Source: Anaeramoeba ignava (taxonomy: Eukaryota; Metamonada; Anaeramoebidae). Taken from it: a stretch of 64,000 nt of DNA. The notes beneath the pieces are model-generated. The model had not been told where the DNA came from. It saw only the letters and a list, made by a program, of their open reading frames with translations, and searched no databases. Positions 12,301-23,500 of this stretch are shown piece by piece (within the stretch, counting starts at the first letter, position 1; each line of letters starts with the position of its first letter). The translations under genes were made by a program, and so were the position numbers. The DNA is taken from NCBI GenBank assembly GCA_028826165.1, contig JAPDFW010000022.1:496001-560000 (forward strand). Direction: 5' to 3'.

Positions 12301-12428
12301 TTCCAATTTTTATGTTTATCACCTTGTTTAGTTAAATAACCTGATTTAATTATTTTGATTTCTTTTAATTTTTCTTTTTCTTTTTCTTTTTTTTGTTTAA
12401 TTTTTTTAGTAATTTTATTTATAAGCAT
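9324..12428 (-). CDS. Multi-PH-domain protein with C-terminal EF-hand-like region (1,034 aa)
   Basis: A single-exon gene with an ATG at 12428. I see six pleckstrin-homology folds. PH1 (about 28-120) starts SGYLTKQG..NWKKRWFVLK. PH2 (about 133-250) is a split or divergent PH with RKWKTYYFRVFDNYIGYY. PH3 and PH4 (about 281-510) are near-perfect copies of PH1 and PH2. PH5 (about 620-730) has KKKYWFYLEGAYLIYA. PH6 (about 740-850) has SWNRKYFLIESENLYYF and ends in an EWIKAM helix. An acidic, Lys/Glu-rich linker separates PH4 from PH5. The C-terminal 150 residues look like degenerate EF hands (FRVFDQENQNKITF; DVKQHGFLTLDDL). PH domains bind phosphoinositides or partners at membranes, so a membrane scaffold is inferred. 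No catalytic domain is seen. Confidence 0.85.
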   Translation of the reverse strand: MLINKITKKIKQKKEKEKEKLKEIKIIKSGYLTKQGDKHKNWKKRWFVLKDNATITYSKSESTQQNPLGIISLENTLFIQSKIKNTFQILHETRRAFLIQAPDKEVYEEWKQAINKSIELLDPDSKTRNIKVNYEGSMAKQETNRKWKTYYFRVFDNYIGYYQDPKEQNIPIGIIFLNRTTITVEYNTSQEKNVIKISHPIEEPVYIFPVDSEIQNDIKNSNKSFEEQKQNYNILLNEWANIISNLSKKCTLETETNYQTQNFDLINQKEKEKEKLKEIKIIKSGYLTKQGGSYKNWKKRWFVLKDNATITYSKSESTQQNPLGIISLENTLFIQSKIKNTFQILHETRRAFLIQAPDKEVYEEWKQAINKSIELLDPDSKTRNIKVNYEGFMAKQETNRKWKTYYFRVFDNYIGYYQDPKEQNIPIGIIFLNRTTITVEYNTSQEKKVIKISHPIVKAVVVFPVDSNNNSTLDRKKSTGTLIKSFEQQKQNYNILLNEWANVISNLSKKCTLETETKHKIKIYGSIQGNTKKEKENEQEKEKENENEEKNKKEKKSTTSSDISGISEDAQSQSETQSNITLSDPNISDSELQNKPIEKKGQVHKKAVYRLCKKSDSLLLANSGFLCMYKNSNINDPKNRKFKQFARKKKYWFYLEGAYLIYANSQKEIGSESSHSIPLQKAQIVSDLENDNPPFFLTVQLPTKKFLFECESKNELIIWTTSLISSIDRFYCLLKSFQNVQNKGFLSFQKAFGVKRSWNRKYFLIESENLYYFSLDKKNTSNPPDLTTRSPSGVICLKDADFFPIVPYLKKHFTFSIVAANKKKYYFFAENEVNHLEWIKAMNLAICKTDKSFNEDSSKTLPEKELEDLSVITNLSSLEISVMYKRFCVEYPKRFVTKTQFISLMKSLGVSQEKRSNTIFSACDNLSNGYLSFQQFIQVIFLFVNPSFEKRLEFCFRVFDQENQNKITFQNVWSVLCTLNDWNDFGSKNIYSFLEDLFSKIDVKQHGFLTLDDLKENQEKAKYLVKSLNFFNIV
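10880..12400 (-). repeat. Tandem internal duplication of a PH-PH module (two units of about 750 bp)
   Basis: The segments about 12400-11650 and 11635-10885 are nearly identical at the nucleotide level. They differ by scattered substitutions (e.g. GDKHKN versus GGSYKN) and by a short indel near the unit ends. Third positions are conserved as well as protein, so the duplication or a gene conversion is recent. Confidence 0.9.
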
Positions 12429-12475
12429 TTTTTAAACAATAAAACAAAATGAAAAAATGAAAAAAATTTTTTTAT
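12429..12475 (-). promoter_or_regulatory. Start-proximal CATTTTTT element of the multi-PH gene
   Basis: Read on the gene strand, an A-run then T-run is followed by CATTTTTTCATTTT about 20 bases before the ATG. The same arrangement precedes most starts in this window. Confidence 0.5.
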
Positions 12476-12575
12476 TTAAATTTTTTTTTTTAAAGTTAGA
12501 ACAAAAACAAAAAAACAAAAAAACAAAAAAACAAAAATTTCTTTTTTTTTTTAATTTAAAATAATAAAAATAAAC

Positions 12576-12783
12576 CAGGCTGCGAATGGTGGTAGTGCAA
12601 AGACCATTGCAACCAGTCAAATTCGAATTAAAATTGCAAGCAATAATAATTACTAAAAATGAATTTGACGATTTTAATAAATTTGCTTAACCAATGACAA
12701 CTCCCAATAGGAGTTGATCTAGTTGGCTAAACTAGATAGAACAGATACTACACTTGATCTAAGCCAAAAGGCGAAGACTCGAT
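12576..12783 (-). ncRNA. U2: U2 spliceosomal snRNA
   Basis: On the minus strand the RNA begins ATCGAGTCTTCGCCTTTTGG, followed by CTTAGATCAAGTGTAGTATC, the conserved U2 5' region including the branch-site-recognition GTAGTA. Stem-loop IIa is a perfect hairpin (ATCTAGTT-TAGCC-AACTAGAT) and IIb follows (AACTCC-TATT-GGGAGTT). A U-rich Sm-like site (ATTTTTAG) lies mid-molecule. The terminal stem IV pairs GGTTGC/AATGGT with ACCATT/GCAGCC around a loop with CTTTGCACT. Length is about 208 nt, slightly longer than the 187-190 of animals. U2 pairs with the intron branch point during splicing, fitting the many GT-AG introns here. The 5' end abuts a poly-T tract and then the satellite array. Confidence 0.96.
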
Positions 12784-12839
12784 AAAAAAAAAAAATTTTA
12801 TTTTAATTTTTTTTATTTTTTTTTTCTTTTTTTTATTTA

Positions 12840-15800
12840 TCCGTTAAAAATTATGGTTAAAATAATTTATTTAACTTTTTTCAATAATTAAAACTTATTT
12901 AATTTAATAAATTTAACTAAATTTATTTTTAAATCTATTTCTAAATAAAATAAATTCATTCCACTTTTTTTTAAATAATCAAAATATATTTAACTTAATA
13001 AATTTAATCAAATCTATTTCTAAATATGTTTCTAAATAAAATAAATTCATTCCACTTTTGTTTAAATAATTAAAACTTATTTAATTTAATAAATTTATTC
13101 AAATATATTTTTAAATCCATTTCTAAATAAAATAAATTTATTCCACTTTTTTTTAAATAATTAAAATATATTTAATTTAATAAATTTAATCAAATTTATT
13201 TCTAAATATATTTTTAAATAAAATAAATTTATTCCACTTTTGTTTAAATAATCAAATTTATTTCTAAATATATTTCTAAATAAAATAAATTCATTCCACT
13301 TTTGTTTAAATAATTAAAACTTATTTAATTTAATAAATTTATTCAAATATATTTTTAAATATATTTTTAAATAAAATAAATTTATTCCACTTTTTAAATA
13401 ATTAAAATATATTTAATTTAATAAATTTAATCAAATTTATTTTTAAATCCATTTCTAAATAAAATAAATTTATTCCACTTTTTGTTTAAATAATCAAAAT
13501 AAATTTAATTTAATAAATATAATCAAATCTATTTTTAAATCTATTTCTAAATAAAATAAATTTATTCCACTTTTTAATAATCAAAACAAATTTAATTTAA
13601 TAAATTTAATCAAATTTATTTCTAAATATGTTTCTAAATAAAATAAATTCATTCCACTTTTTGTTTAAATAATTAAATTTATTTCTAAATCTATTTCTAA
13701 ATAAAATAAATTTATTCCACTTTTTTTTAAATAATTAAATTTATTTCTAAATAAAATAAATTCATTCCACTTTTTAAATAATTAAAACTTATTCAATTTA
13801 ATAAATATAATCAAATCTATTTCTAAATCTATTTTTAAATAAAATAAATTTATTCCACTTTTTTTTTAAATAATTAAATCTATTTAATTTAATAAATATA
13901 ATTAAATTTATTCCTAAATCTATTTCTAAATAAAATAAATTTATTCCACTTTTTAAATAATTAAATCTATTTAATTTAATAAATATAATTAAATTTATTT
14001 CTAAATATATTTTTAAATAAAATAAATTTATTCCACTTTTTAAATATTTAAATCTTATTCAATTTAATAAATATAATTAAATTTATTTTTAAATATATTT
14101 TTAAATCTATTTCTAAATAAAATGAATTTATTCCACTTTTTAAATAATTAAAATATATTTAATTTAATAAATATAATTAAATTTATTTTTAAATATATTT
14201 TTAAATATATTTCTAAATAAAATAAATTTATTCCACTTTTGTTTAAATAATTAAAAATATATTTAATTTAATAAATTTAATCAAATTTATTCCACTTTTT
14301 AAATAATTAAATTTATTTCTAAATAAAATAAATTTATTCCACTTTTTTGTTTAAATAATTAAAATAAATTTAATTTAATAAATATAATCAAATTTATTTC
14401 TAAATATATTTTTAAATAAAATAAATTTATTCCACTTTTTGTTTAAATAATTAAAATAAATTTAATTTAATAAATATAATCAAATTTATTTCTAAAATCT
14501 ATTTCTAAATAAAAATAAATTTATTCCACTTTTTAAATAATTAAAATATATTTAATTTAATAAATTTAATCAAATTTATTTTTAAATATATTTTTAAATA
14601 AAATAAATTTATTCCACTTTTGTTTAAATAATTAAAATAAATTTAATTTAATAAATTTAATCAAATTTATTCCTAAATATATTTCTAAATAGAATAAATT
14701 TATTCCACTTTTTAAATAATTAAATATATTTCTAAATAGAATAAATTTATTCCACTTTTTAAATAATTAAATTTATTTTTAAATATATTTCTAAATAGAA
14801 TAAATTTATTCCACTTTTTAAATAATTAAATTTATTTAATTTAATAAATTTAATCAAATTTATTCCTAAATATATTTCTAAATAGAATAAATTTATTCCA
14901 CTTTTTAAATAATTAAATTTATTTCTAAATTTATTTCTAAATATATTTCTAAATAGAATAAATTCATTCCACTTTTTAAATAATTAAAACATATTTAATT
15001 TAATAAATATAATTAAATCTATTTCTAAATATATTTTTAAAATAAAAATAAATTTATTCTACTTTTGTTTAAATAATTAAATTTATTTAATTTAATAAAT
15101 TTAATTAAATCTATTTCTAAATCTGTTTTTAAATAAAATAAATTTATTCCACTTTTTAAATAATTAAAAATATATTTAATTTAATAAATTTAATTAAATT
15201 TATTTCTAAATCTATTTCTAAATAAAAATAAATTCATTCCAATTTTTGTTTAAATAATTAAAATAAATTTAATTTAATAAATATAATTAAATTTATTTCT
15301 AAATATATTTCTAAATAAAATAAATTTATTCCACTTTTTTGTTTAAATAATTAAATTTATTTAATTTAATAAATATATTTAAATCTATTTCTAAATAAAA
15401 TGAATTTATTCCACTTTTTGTTTAAATAATTAAAATATATTTAATTTAATAAATTAATTAAATCTATTTCTAAATATATTTCTAAATAAAATAAATTCAT
15501 TCCAATTTGTTTTAAATAATTAAAATATATTTAATTTAATAAATATAATTAAATCTATCTCTAAAATAAAATAAATTCATTCCACTTTTTGTTTTAAATA
15601 ATTAAATTTATTTTTAAATCTATTTCTAAATAGAATAAATTTATTCCACTTTTTAAATAATCAAAATATATTTAATTTAATAAATATAATCAAATCTATT
15701 TTTAAATCTATTTCTAAATAAAATAAATTTATTCCACTTTTTAAATAATTAAAATTTATTTAATTTAATAAATATAATTAAATTTATTTCTAAATATATT

Positions 15801-16540
15801 TCTAAATAAAATAAATTTATTCCACTTTTTAAATAATTAAAACATATTTAATTTAATAAATATAATTAAATCTATTTCTAAATATATTTTTAAATAAAAT
15901 AAATTTATTCCACTTTTTAAATAATCAAAATATTATTCAATTTAATAAATTTAATTAAATTTATTTTTAAATATATTTCTAAATAGAATAAATTTATTCC
16001 ACTTTTGTTTAAATAATCAAAATATATTTAATTTAATAAATTTAATCAAATTTATTTTTAAATCTATTTCTAAATAAAATAAATTCATTCCACTTTTGTT
16101 TAAATAATTAAAACTTATTTAATTTAATAAATATAATCAAATTTATTCCTAAATCTATTTCTAAATAAAATAAATTTATTCTACTTTTTGTTTAAATAAT
16201 TAAAATATATTTAATTTAATAAATATAATCAAATTTATTCCTAAATATATTTCTAAATAGAATAAATTTATTCCACTTTTTAAATAATTAAATATATTTC
16301 TAAATAAAATAAATTTATTCCACTTTTTAAATAATTAAATTTATTTCTAAATATATTTCTAAATAGAATAAATTCATTCCACTTTTTGTTTAAATAATTA
16401 AATTTATTTTTAAATATATTTTTAAATAAAATAAATTTATTCCACTTTTGTTTAAATAATTAAAATATATTCGACTTAATAAATTTAACTAAATTTATTC
16501 CTAAATATATTTTTAAATCTATTTCTAAATAAATGAGTCA
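12840..16540. repeat. Satellite array, unit about 90 bp, marked by TTTATTCCACTTTT
   Basis: About 3.7 kb hold some 40 tandem units. A unit runs TTTAAATAATTAAAATATA.. TTTAATTTAATAAAT.. CAAATTTATTTCTAAATAT.. AAATAAAATAAATTTATTCC ACTTTT. Some units lack the first half and are about 50 bp, giving a higher-order mix. The only G/C-rich step is the invariant TTCCACTTTT. The array sits between the U2 5' end and the Ras gene. No coding potential is seen. Confidence 0.93.
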
Positions 16541-16669
16541 ATATTAGAAAAAATTAATAATATTGTTCTCTAAATTTAAAACATAAAAAAATTCAATTAT
16601 ACTCTAAATTAAAATAAATTTAACCAATAAATAAAAATAACTATTTAAGAAAAAAAAAAAAAGAAAAAT

Positions 16670-16749
16670 TTTCATTCCATTTTTTTTCAATCAATTTTTT
16701 TTATTATTTCAATTAATTTTTTCAATAAATTTTATTAAAACAAAACAAA
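16670..16749 (+). promoter_or_regulatory. Start-proximal region of the Ras gene
   Basis: GAAAAATTTTCATTCCATTT followed by T-rich sequence and AAACAAAACAAA directly before the ATG. It shares the A-block/T-block plus CATT pattern of other genes in the window. Confidence 0.45.
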
Positions 16750-17325
16750 ATGAATGAATATAAATTAGTAGTTGTAGGAGGAGGAGGAGTAGGAAAATCC
16801 GCATTAACAATTCAATTAGTACAATCACACTTTGTAGATGAATATGATCCAACAATAGAAGATTCATATCGAAGACAAGTAGAAATTGATGAAGAGATCT
16901 GTCATTTAGACATATTAGACACAGCAGGACAAGAAGAATATTCAGCAATGAGAGATTCTTATATGAGATCAGGTGAAGGTTTTTTGATCGTATTTGCGAT
17001 CAACTCAAGAAGTTCTTTTGATGAAGTTCCTATGTTTAAAGAACATATTTACAGAGTAAAAGATACTGAAAAAACTCCTATTGTTATTGTCGGAAACAAA
17101 TCTGACTTGGAAAATGAACGTCAAGTGTCTTCCGGCGAAGCTCGTGATCTCGCAAAAACTTTTGGTTGTCCTTATTTTGAAACTTCGGCTAAATCAAGAA
17201 TTAATATTGAAGAATCTTTCTTTGGTTTAGTTAGAGAAATTAGAAAAGTTCGTAATCCTGAAATTGAGAAAAAAGTCCAAAAGAAAAAACCAAAAAAAAG
17301 AAAATTAAGATGTTCAATTATGTAA
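16750..17325 (+). CDS. Ras family small GTPase (191 aa, CAAX box)
   Basis: An intronless GTPase very close to canonical Ras. The P-loop is GGGGVGKS at residues 10-17 (position 11 is Gly instead of the usual Ala; 12 and 13 are the normal Gly). Switch I is [13 protein letters not shown] with Thr35, switch II is [16 protein letters not shown] with Gln61. The base-recognition motifs are NKSD and ETSAK. The C-terminus has a lysine-rich stretch (KKKPKKRK) and the prenylation box CSIM, predicting farnesylation and plasma-membrane anchoring. It would cycle between GTP and GDP to signal to downstream kinases or cytoskeletal effectors; those partners are not in the window. It sits just after the large satellite and 230 bp before TRAPPC8 on the same strand. 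Confidence 0.97.
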   Translation: MNEYKLVVVGGGGVGKSALTIQLVQSHFVDEYDPTIEDSYRRQVEIDEEICHLDILDTAGQEEYSAMRDSYMRSGEGFLIVFAINSRSSFDEVPMFKEHIYRVKDTEKTPIVIVGNKSDLENERQVSSGEARDLAKTFGCPYFETSAKSRINIEESFFGLVREIRKVRNPEIEKKVQKKKPKKRKLRCSIM

Positions 17326-17454
17326 ATTGGAATTTTTGACATTTTACATTTTACATTTACATTTTACATTTTTTTTGGAAATTGTTTTTGTTTTTCAAAT
17401 TGTTTTTCAAATTGTTTTTGTTTTTGAAGATTAAATAATTTTCAATTTAAAAAA

Positions 17455-17553
17455 AAAAAAGCAATTTTAATTTTTTCATTTTTTCATTTTTTCATTTTTC
17501 ATTTTTCATTTTTCATTTTTCTCTTATTTTTCATTCTCTTTTACAATAATAAA
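17455..17553 (+). promoter_or_regulatory. CATTTTTT-repeat leader of TRAPPC8
   Basis: Upstream of the TRAPPC8 ATG are about seven tandem CATTTTTT / CATTTTT steps, then TCTCTTTTACAATAATAAA and the ATG. This is the longest version of the start-proximal element seen here. Confidence 0.55.
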
Positions 17554-20500
17554 ATGACTTCAGTTTTTCCTCCTTATTCTATTCCACTTACTTTTGAAGA
17601 ATTTAGGAAATGGATTTATCATCAATATTGTCCAGTTGTTATGGTAACAACAAGTGAAGATGCAGATCAAATTTGTTTTGAAAATAATCTTTCTTTTGTT
17701 GATTTAATTCGACCATTTGCAGTTAAAACTGTATCTACACAAATTCCACAAAGTTCTGGTGTTCCTGAACTTGTTACTCTTGAAGATTTTTGTGTGAAAT
17801 TTTTGCCTAAGGATTTGGTTGGAATGCCTGAACCACAAGATGTTACAAATCAATTAAATAATATTTTGGAAAAATGTTATAATAGTGGGAAAGTTGAAGA
17901 AGATTTTCCTTTGAAAAAATTAGAAGATGTACCATTTTTTCTTCAACGTAAGAAACATTTCCTACAAAATTATTAAATTATTATATAAATTATTAAATAA
18001 ATTATTATATAAATTATTATATAAATTATTATATAAATTATTATATTAATTATTTTATAAATTATTAAATAAATTATTTTATAAATTATTTTATAAATTA
18101 TTTTATAAATTATTTTATAAATTATTTTATAAATTATTATATAAATTATTATATAAATTATTAAATAAATTATTTTATAAATTATTTTATTAATTATTAT
18201 ATTAATTATTATATAAATTATTTTATAAATTATTATTTAAATTATTATATAAATTATTATATAAATTATTATATAAATTATTTTATAAATTATTATATAA
18301 ATTATTATATAAATTATTATATTAATTATTATATAAATTATTATATAAATTATTATATTAATTATTTTATAAATTATTATATAAATTATTATATAAATTA
18401 TTATATAAATTATTATATTAATTATTTTATAAATTATTAAATAAATTATTATATAAATTATTTTATAAATTATTTTATAAATTATTTTTATAAATTATTA
18501 TATAAATTATTTTATAAATTATTATTTTTAATTATTATATAAATTATTATATAAATTATTATATAAATTATTTTATAAATTATTATATAAATTATTTTAT
18601 AAATTATTATATAAATTATTTTATAAATTATTATATTAATTATTATATAAATTATTTTATAAATTATTTTATAAATTATTTTATAAATTATTATATAAAT
18701 TATTATATAAATTATTATATAAATTATTATATAAATTATTATATAAATTATTATATAAATTATTATATAAATTATTATATAAATTATTATATAAATTATT
18801 TTATAAATTATTTTATAAATTATTATATTAATTATTATATAAATTATTATATAAATTATTATATAAATTATTATATAAATTATTATATAAATTATTATAT
18901 AAATTATTATATAAATTATTATATAAATTATTATATAAATTATTATATAAATTATTATATAAATTATTTTATAAATTATTTTATAAATTATTATATAAAT
19001 TATTATATAAATTATTATATAAATTATTATATAAATTATTTTATAAATTATTTTTATAAATTATTATATTAATTATTTTATAAATTATTAAATAAATTAT
19101 TTTATAAATTATTATATAAATTATTTTATAAATTATTATATAAATTATTATATAAATTATTATATAAATTATTATATAAATTATTATATAAATTATTATA
19201 TAAATTATTATATAAATTATTATATAAATTATTATATAAATTATTATATAAATTATTATATAAATTATTATATAAATTATTATATAAATTATTAAATAAA
19301 TTATTTTATAAATTATTTTTATAATTATTATATAAATTATTATATAAATTATTTTATAAATTATTATATAAATTTATTAATTATTTTATAAATTATTATA
19401 TAAATTATTTTATAAATTATTATATTAATTATTATATAAATTATTATATAAATTATTATATAAATTATTATATAAATTATTATATAAATTATTATATAAA
19501 TTATTTTATAAATTATTTTATAAATTATTTTATAAATTATTATAAATTATTTTATTAATTATTTTATAAATTATTTTATAAATTATTTTATAAATTATTT
19601 TATTAATTATTTTATAAATTATTTTATAAATTATTTTATAAATTATTTTATAAATTATTATATAAATTATTATATAAATTTATTAATTATTAATTATTTT
19701 ATAAATTATTTTATAAATTTATTAATTATTTTATAAATTATTAATTATTTTATAAATTTATTAATTATTTTATAAATTATTTTATAAATTTATTAATTAT
19801 TTAGAACATTCAAATTTAACTCCTTGGTTTACTGAATTTCGTCGACATCACCAATTTTGTCTTAGAGGATCTTCTTTTGAATCAATAGATCATCCAGTTG
19901 CATGCATATCAGTTGTTAGTAGTGATATTGGAGATGTAAATTTAATTAGTAAAAAATTGACAGATCAATTTGATCCAGGAAAACCTCCTCAATTTATGGT
20001 TCAGAGCCAAATGAATTTTGATATTTTAAGATGCTTTGTTTTGATTCATGATGTTGCTAAATCCGATAAATCAAAGTATATTCTTTCTCTCTCCAATTTT
20101 TTTAGTCTTTGTATTCATCATTTTTGATTTCTTTATTTCTATTATTATTATTATTATAATCATTATCAAAGAGCTTTTGGCATCTTCCAAAAAATTGAAA
20201 AAACTTTTGGAACAGGATCTTGTTTCTTTTTAGCAATTAATTCTATTCCTCCAAATCAAAAAAATTATTCTGTTGATGATATTTGGAGTCAGCATTTTAT
20301 TCCTTTTACTGAGAGACCCACAATTGATAAAAATTATGGTGCAAGACTTAATTCAAATGATCTCTCAGCTCTTAATAATTTCGTCAATAACTTTATGATT
20401 CGTGCTTTAATTCCATTTTTAGAAAAAAAAATTGATTCAATAGTAAAACAAGTGGCGCAATCAAAAAAAGGATTTAAGAAGAAGTAAAACTTTTAAATTT

Positions 20501-23500
20501 CCAAAAAAAAAAAATAAATAATAATAAAAATAAAAATAATAATAATAATTGGGAAAAAGATTCAAAAATTTGATAAGCAAGAAATCAAAGGAAAAAACAA
20601 CAAAAACAATCACAGAAGGTTCACTCGAACTCAAAAAAAGAATGCTCGCAGATTTCTTGTTTTTCTTAAGAAGATTCGATCAAGCAAGCAATTATTACAG
20701 ACTAGCATCAAAGAGCTTCAACCAGCAAAACGCTTTGCTTTATCACGCAATGTCAAACGAAATGGCGTTCCTTTCGCAATTTTTACACCAAAAAAAAATC
20801 AAAGAGAAAAATCTCAAATCCATTTTCGAAATTTACAAAAAAGAAGACAAACAGGATTTCCTTGCTCGAGCTTATTGGTTGGCAGCAGATTGCTACAAAA
20901 TCTTACCAAATAAGCTTCTGCAATCAGCAAAAACATTTAGCGAAGCATCGTTAACTACCGCAAATCTCTCTGCAGGACTTTCTGCAGAACAGGCAGCATT
21001 TTGCTATCTTCTGAATCGCCCATCCTATTTTAGAAAATATGTTTCAGGATTAGTTTTTGCGGGCGAAATTTATACCAAAAGCAACGTACCGAAATACGCT
21101 ATTCGGTGCTTTTCAAGAGCATTGATCTCGTTTAAGCAATCTAAATGGAGTCTTGCATCAGATTTCATCACTTATGAAGTTGGGAATTGCTCGTTTCTTC
21201 TTCAAGAGATGGAGCAAGCAATAAAATTTTTCCAGAATCTCATTGGCTATTCACAACAGTTACCCGAAATCCAGGAAAAATACATGACTTCCTTTATCAC
21301 CGCATTCAGAATGTACCATCATGTTTCAAAAGCGCGAACAAACAACCTATTGCTTCCTATCATCCAAGAAAACAGCACAGAAGTTGTTTTGACAGACGAT
21401 AATTTCCCAGAATTGACTGGATTCCAAATGGGACAGAACGAATGGGAAGCGATGGAAAGAGAGCTTCTTGATTTTGTTCAGAAGGAAAAGATCATCCAAC
21501 AAAACAAAGACCAGCCAATCGAGATGATAAACGAAAATCTCAATAAAACTTCAAACGAAAACTCAACTGAAATCTCAACTGAAAATTCAACTGAAAATTC
21601 TGAAGTTCAAAATAAAATCAATGCAGGATATTTCGATGCTGCTCAAATAATCTCGACTTGGGATTATGATCCAAATGAGAACAAGCTAACAAGGCAAAAG
21701 GTATCTGTTGTTGGCGAGCCAATCAAGGTTTCGTTTGTGATCGTAAATCCGATGAAGATTTCTGTGAATTTCCAAAAAATACATCTTGTGGGAAGTTTTG
21801 AATCAGAGAAATTCCCAGCAGACCAACTCTCAAGAGTGCCTGTTCCAAAAAACATAGCCAACCAAACCTTGATTGAAAATAACATGCTTCTTTGCGAGGT
21901 TGTGTCTGTGAATCTGGGCTCCAATGAAACGCGCAAACTCACACTTCAAATCACACCATTACGCGTTGGGATGCTCCACATCAAAGGAATAGAAGCAACT
22001 TTTGCAGATTCCATCATCAGTTGCATCGATTTCCAGCCCTACAAAAGAAGACTCAACAGAACAAAGGAGCACAAAAAAAGTGTTATTTACGAATACGACA
22101 ACAGCTTCAATATTCAAATCACACAAAAAATGCCCATGCTTGCGTCTAAGATTATCAGCATGTCTGCACTGGGGTATCAAGGATCATACAAAAAGCTAAT
22201 AATGGAGCTTACAAACAACGGAAAAGTTCCCTTGGCAAATCTCTATGTCAAAATTGGATTGCCCACTTTTTTCTATTTCGGTTCTGCTATTCGCGACAAC
22301 AAACAACAAACTCAGGACGAATCATCCAAAGTTAATCCCGATCAAATCATCAAACTCGATCCCTTCTGAAGAGAATAAAGCAAACTACGACTATTCCATC
22401 GTCAAGCTCCACTCAGACCCTATCAATCCCGGAGACACAATTTCATTCCCGCTCTGGTTCTATACCTTCGAAACAGGAAGTCGATCCTTTCCCTTCTGCT
22501 TTTATTACGAAAGTAGCCCAGAAAACCCGGAAATGACTCACAGAATTCACCGCACTTTGACCCAATCCCGCATCTACAACTCCCTCAAAATTCATTCCTT
22601 TGTCAAATTGAATCCCGAAAATATCTCCTCAAAAATCCTCATCTTGAACATCGAAAATCTTGAAAAAGAAAACCCTTTCCAGATCACACAAATCACCTCT
22701 TTTTCCGGTTCATTCTCAATTTCGCCATTTAATTTTAACAGAAACGATGATTCTGCCAAAAATAACGACTCCATCTTCACACTTGAACCATCTCAATCAA
22801 CAACAATTTTCCTCCAAATTTCGCCGCTCCAAAAATCAGAGAAAAGCAAACTTGAAACAATCAAATTAGAACCGTTTAAATTTATCAAAAATCGGGAAAA
22901 AAAGCGCAAAAAAAAGAAGCCGAAAAAAAGCGTGTTCATGAAATCCTTGTTTGTCCGCAACATCCAAACAACCAAATCAACAAGTCTTTATGATTGTGGA
23001 AAGTCTCCAAACTTTCCTTTTTTCCAGCATGAACGGATGAACAATTTGCTTCATTCCCAAAAAAAAACAGGATTTTCGAAATTTTTTATTCCCGATGAAC
23101 TCAATTTGGTTCTTCTCTGGAATTGCCAAAATAAAATCCACGGACAACATAACATTTGCTTATTGAAAACAATGCCTGATGAAGAACACATAAGAAATTT
23201 TGCCGAGCCAAAATTATTCAATCAAATCGGATTTGAAAACAACTATGAAAAACCGATCCAAATTTTAATCGACTCACCAAATGAAGTTTCTCATAATTTT
23301 CTAAAGACACCTTTACTTGTTGTTCCTGTTAAAATTACACTGGTAAATTCATCACATTTCGACTTCAAAGTTGTTCTGAAATCATTTGATCCAAAAGATC
23401 CAAATACTTATCATCCGCCTTTTGCAAAAAGTCAAAATTCGCAAAATCAAGTCGATCCTGCTCTTTCTAGTTATTTTTTCTGGGCAGGTTTTACTTCCAA

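Noticed and set aside
12432-12620. Small minus-strand ORF overlapping the U2 3' end
   Set aside because: It overlaps the conserved U2 stem-loop IV and consists mostly of Phe/Lys low complexity.
16750-17325. Activating change in the Ras P-loop
   Set aside because: The extra Gly is at position 11 (Ala in canonical Ras); Gly12, Gly13 and Gln61 are unchanged, so no classical activating substitution.
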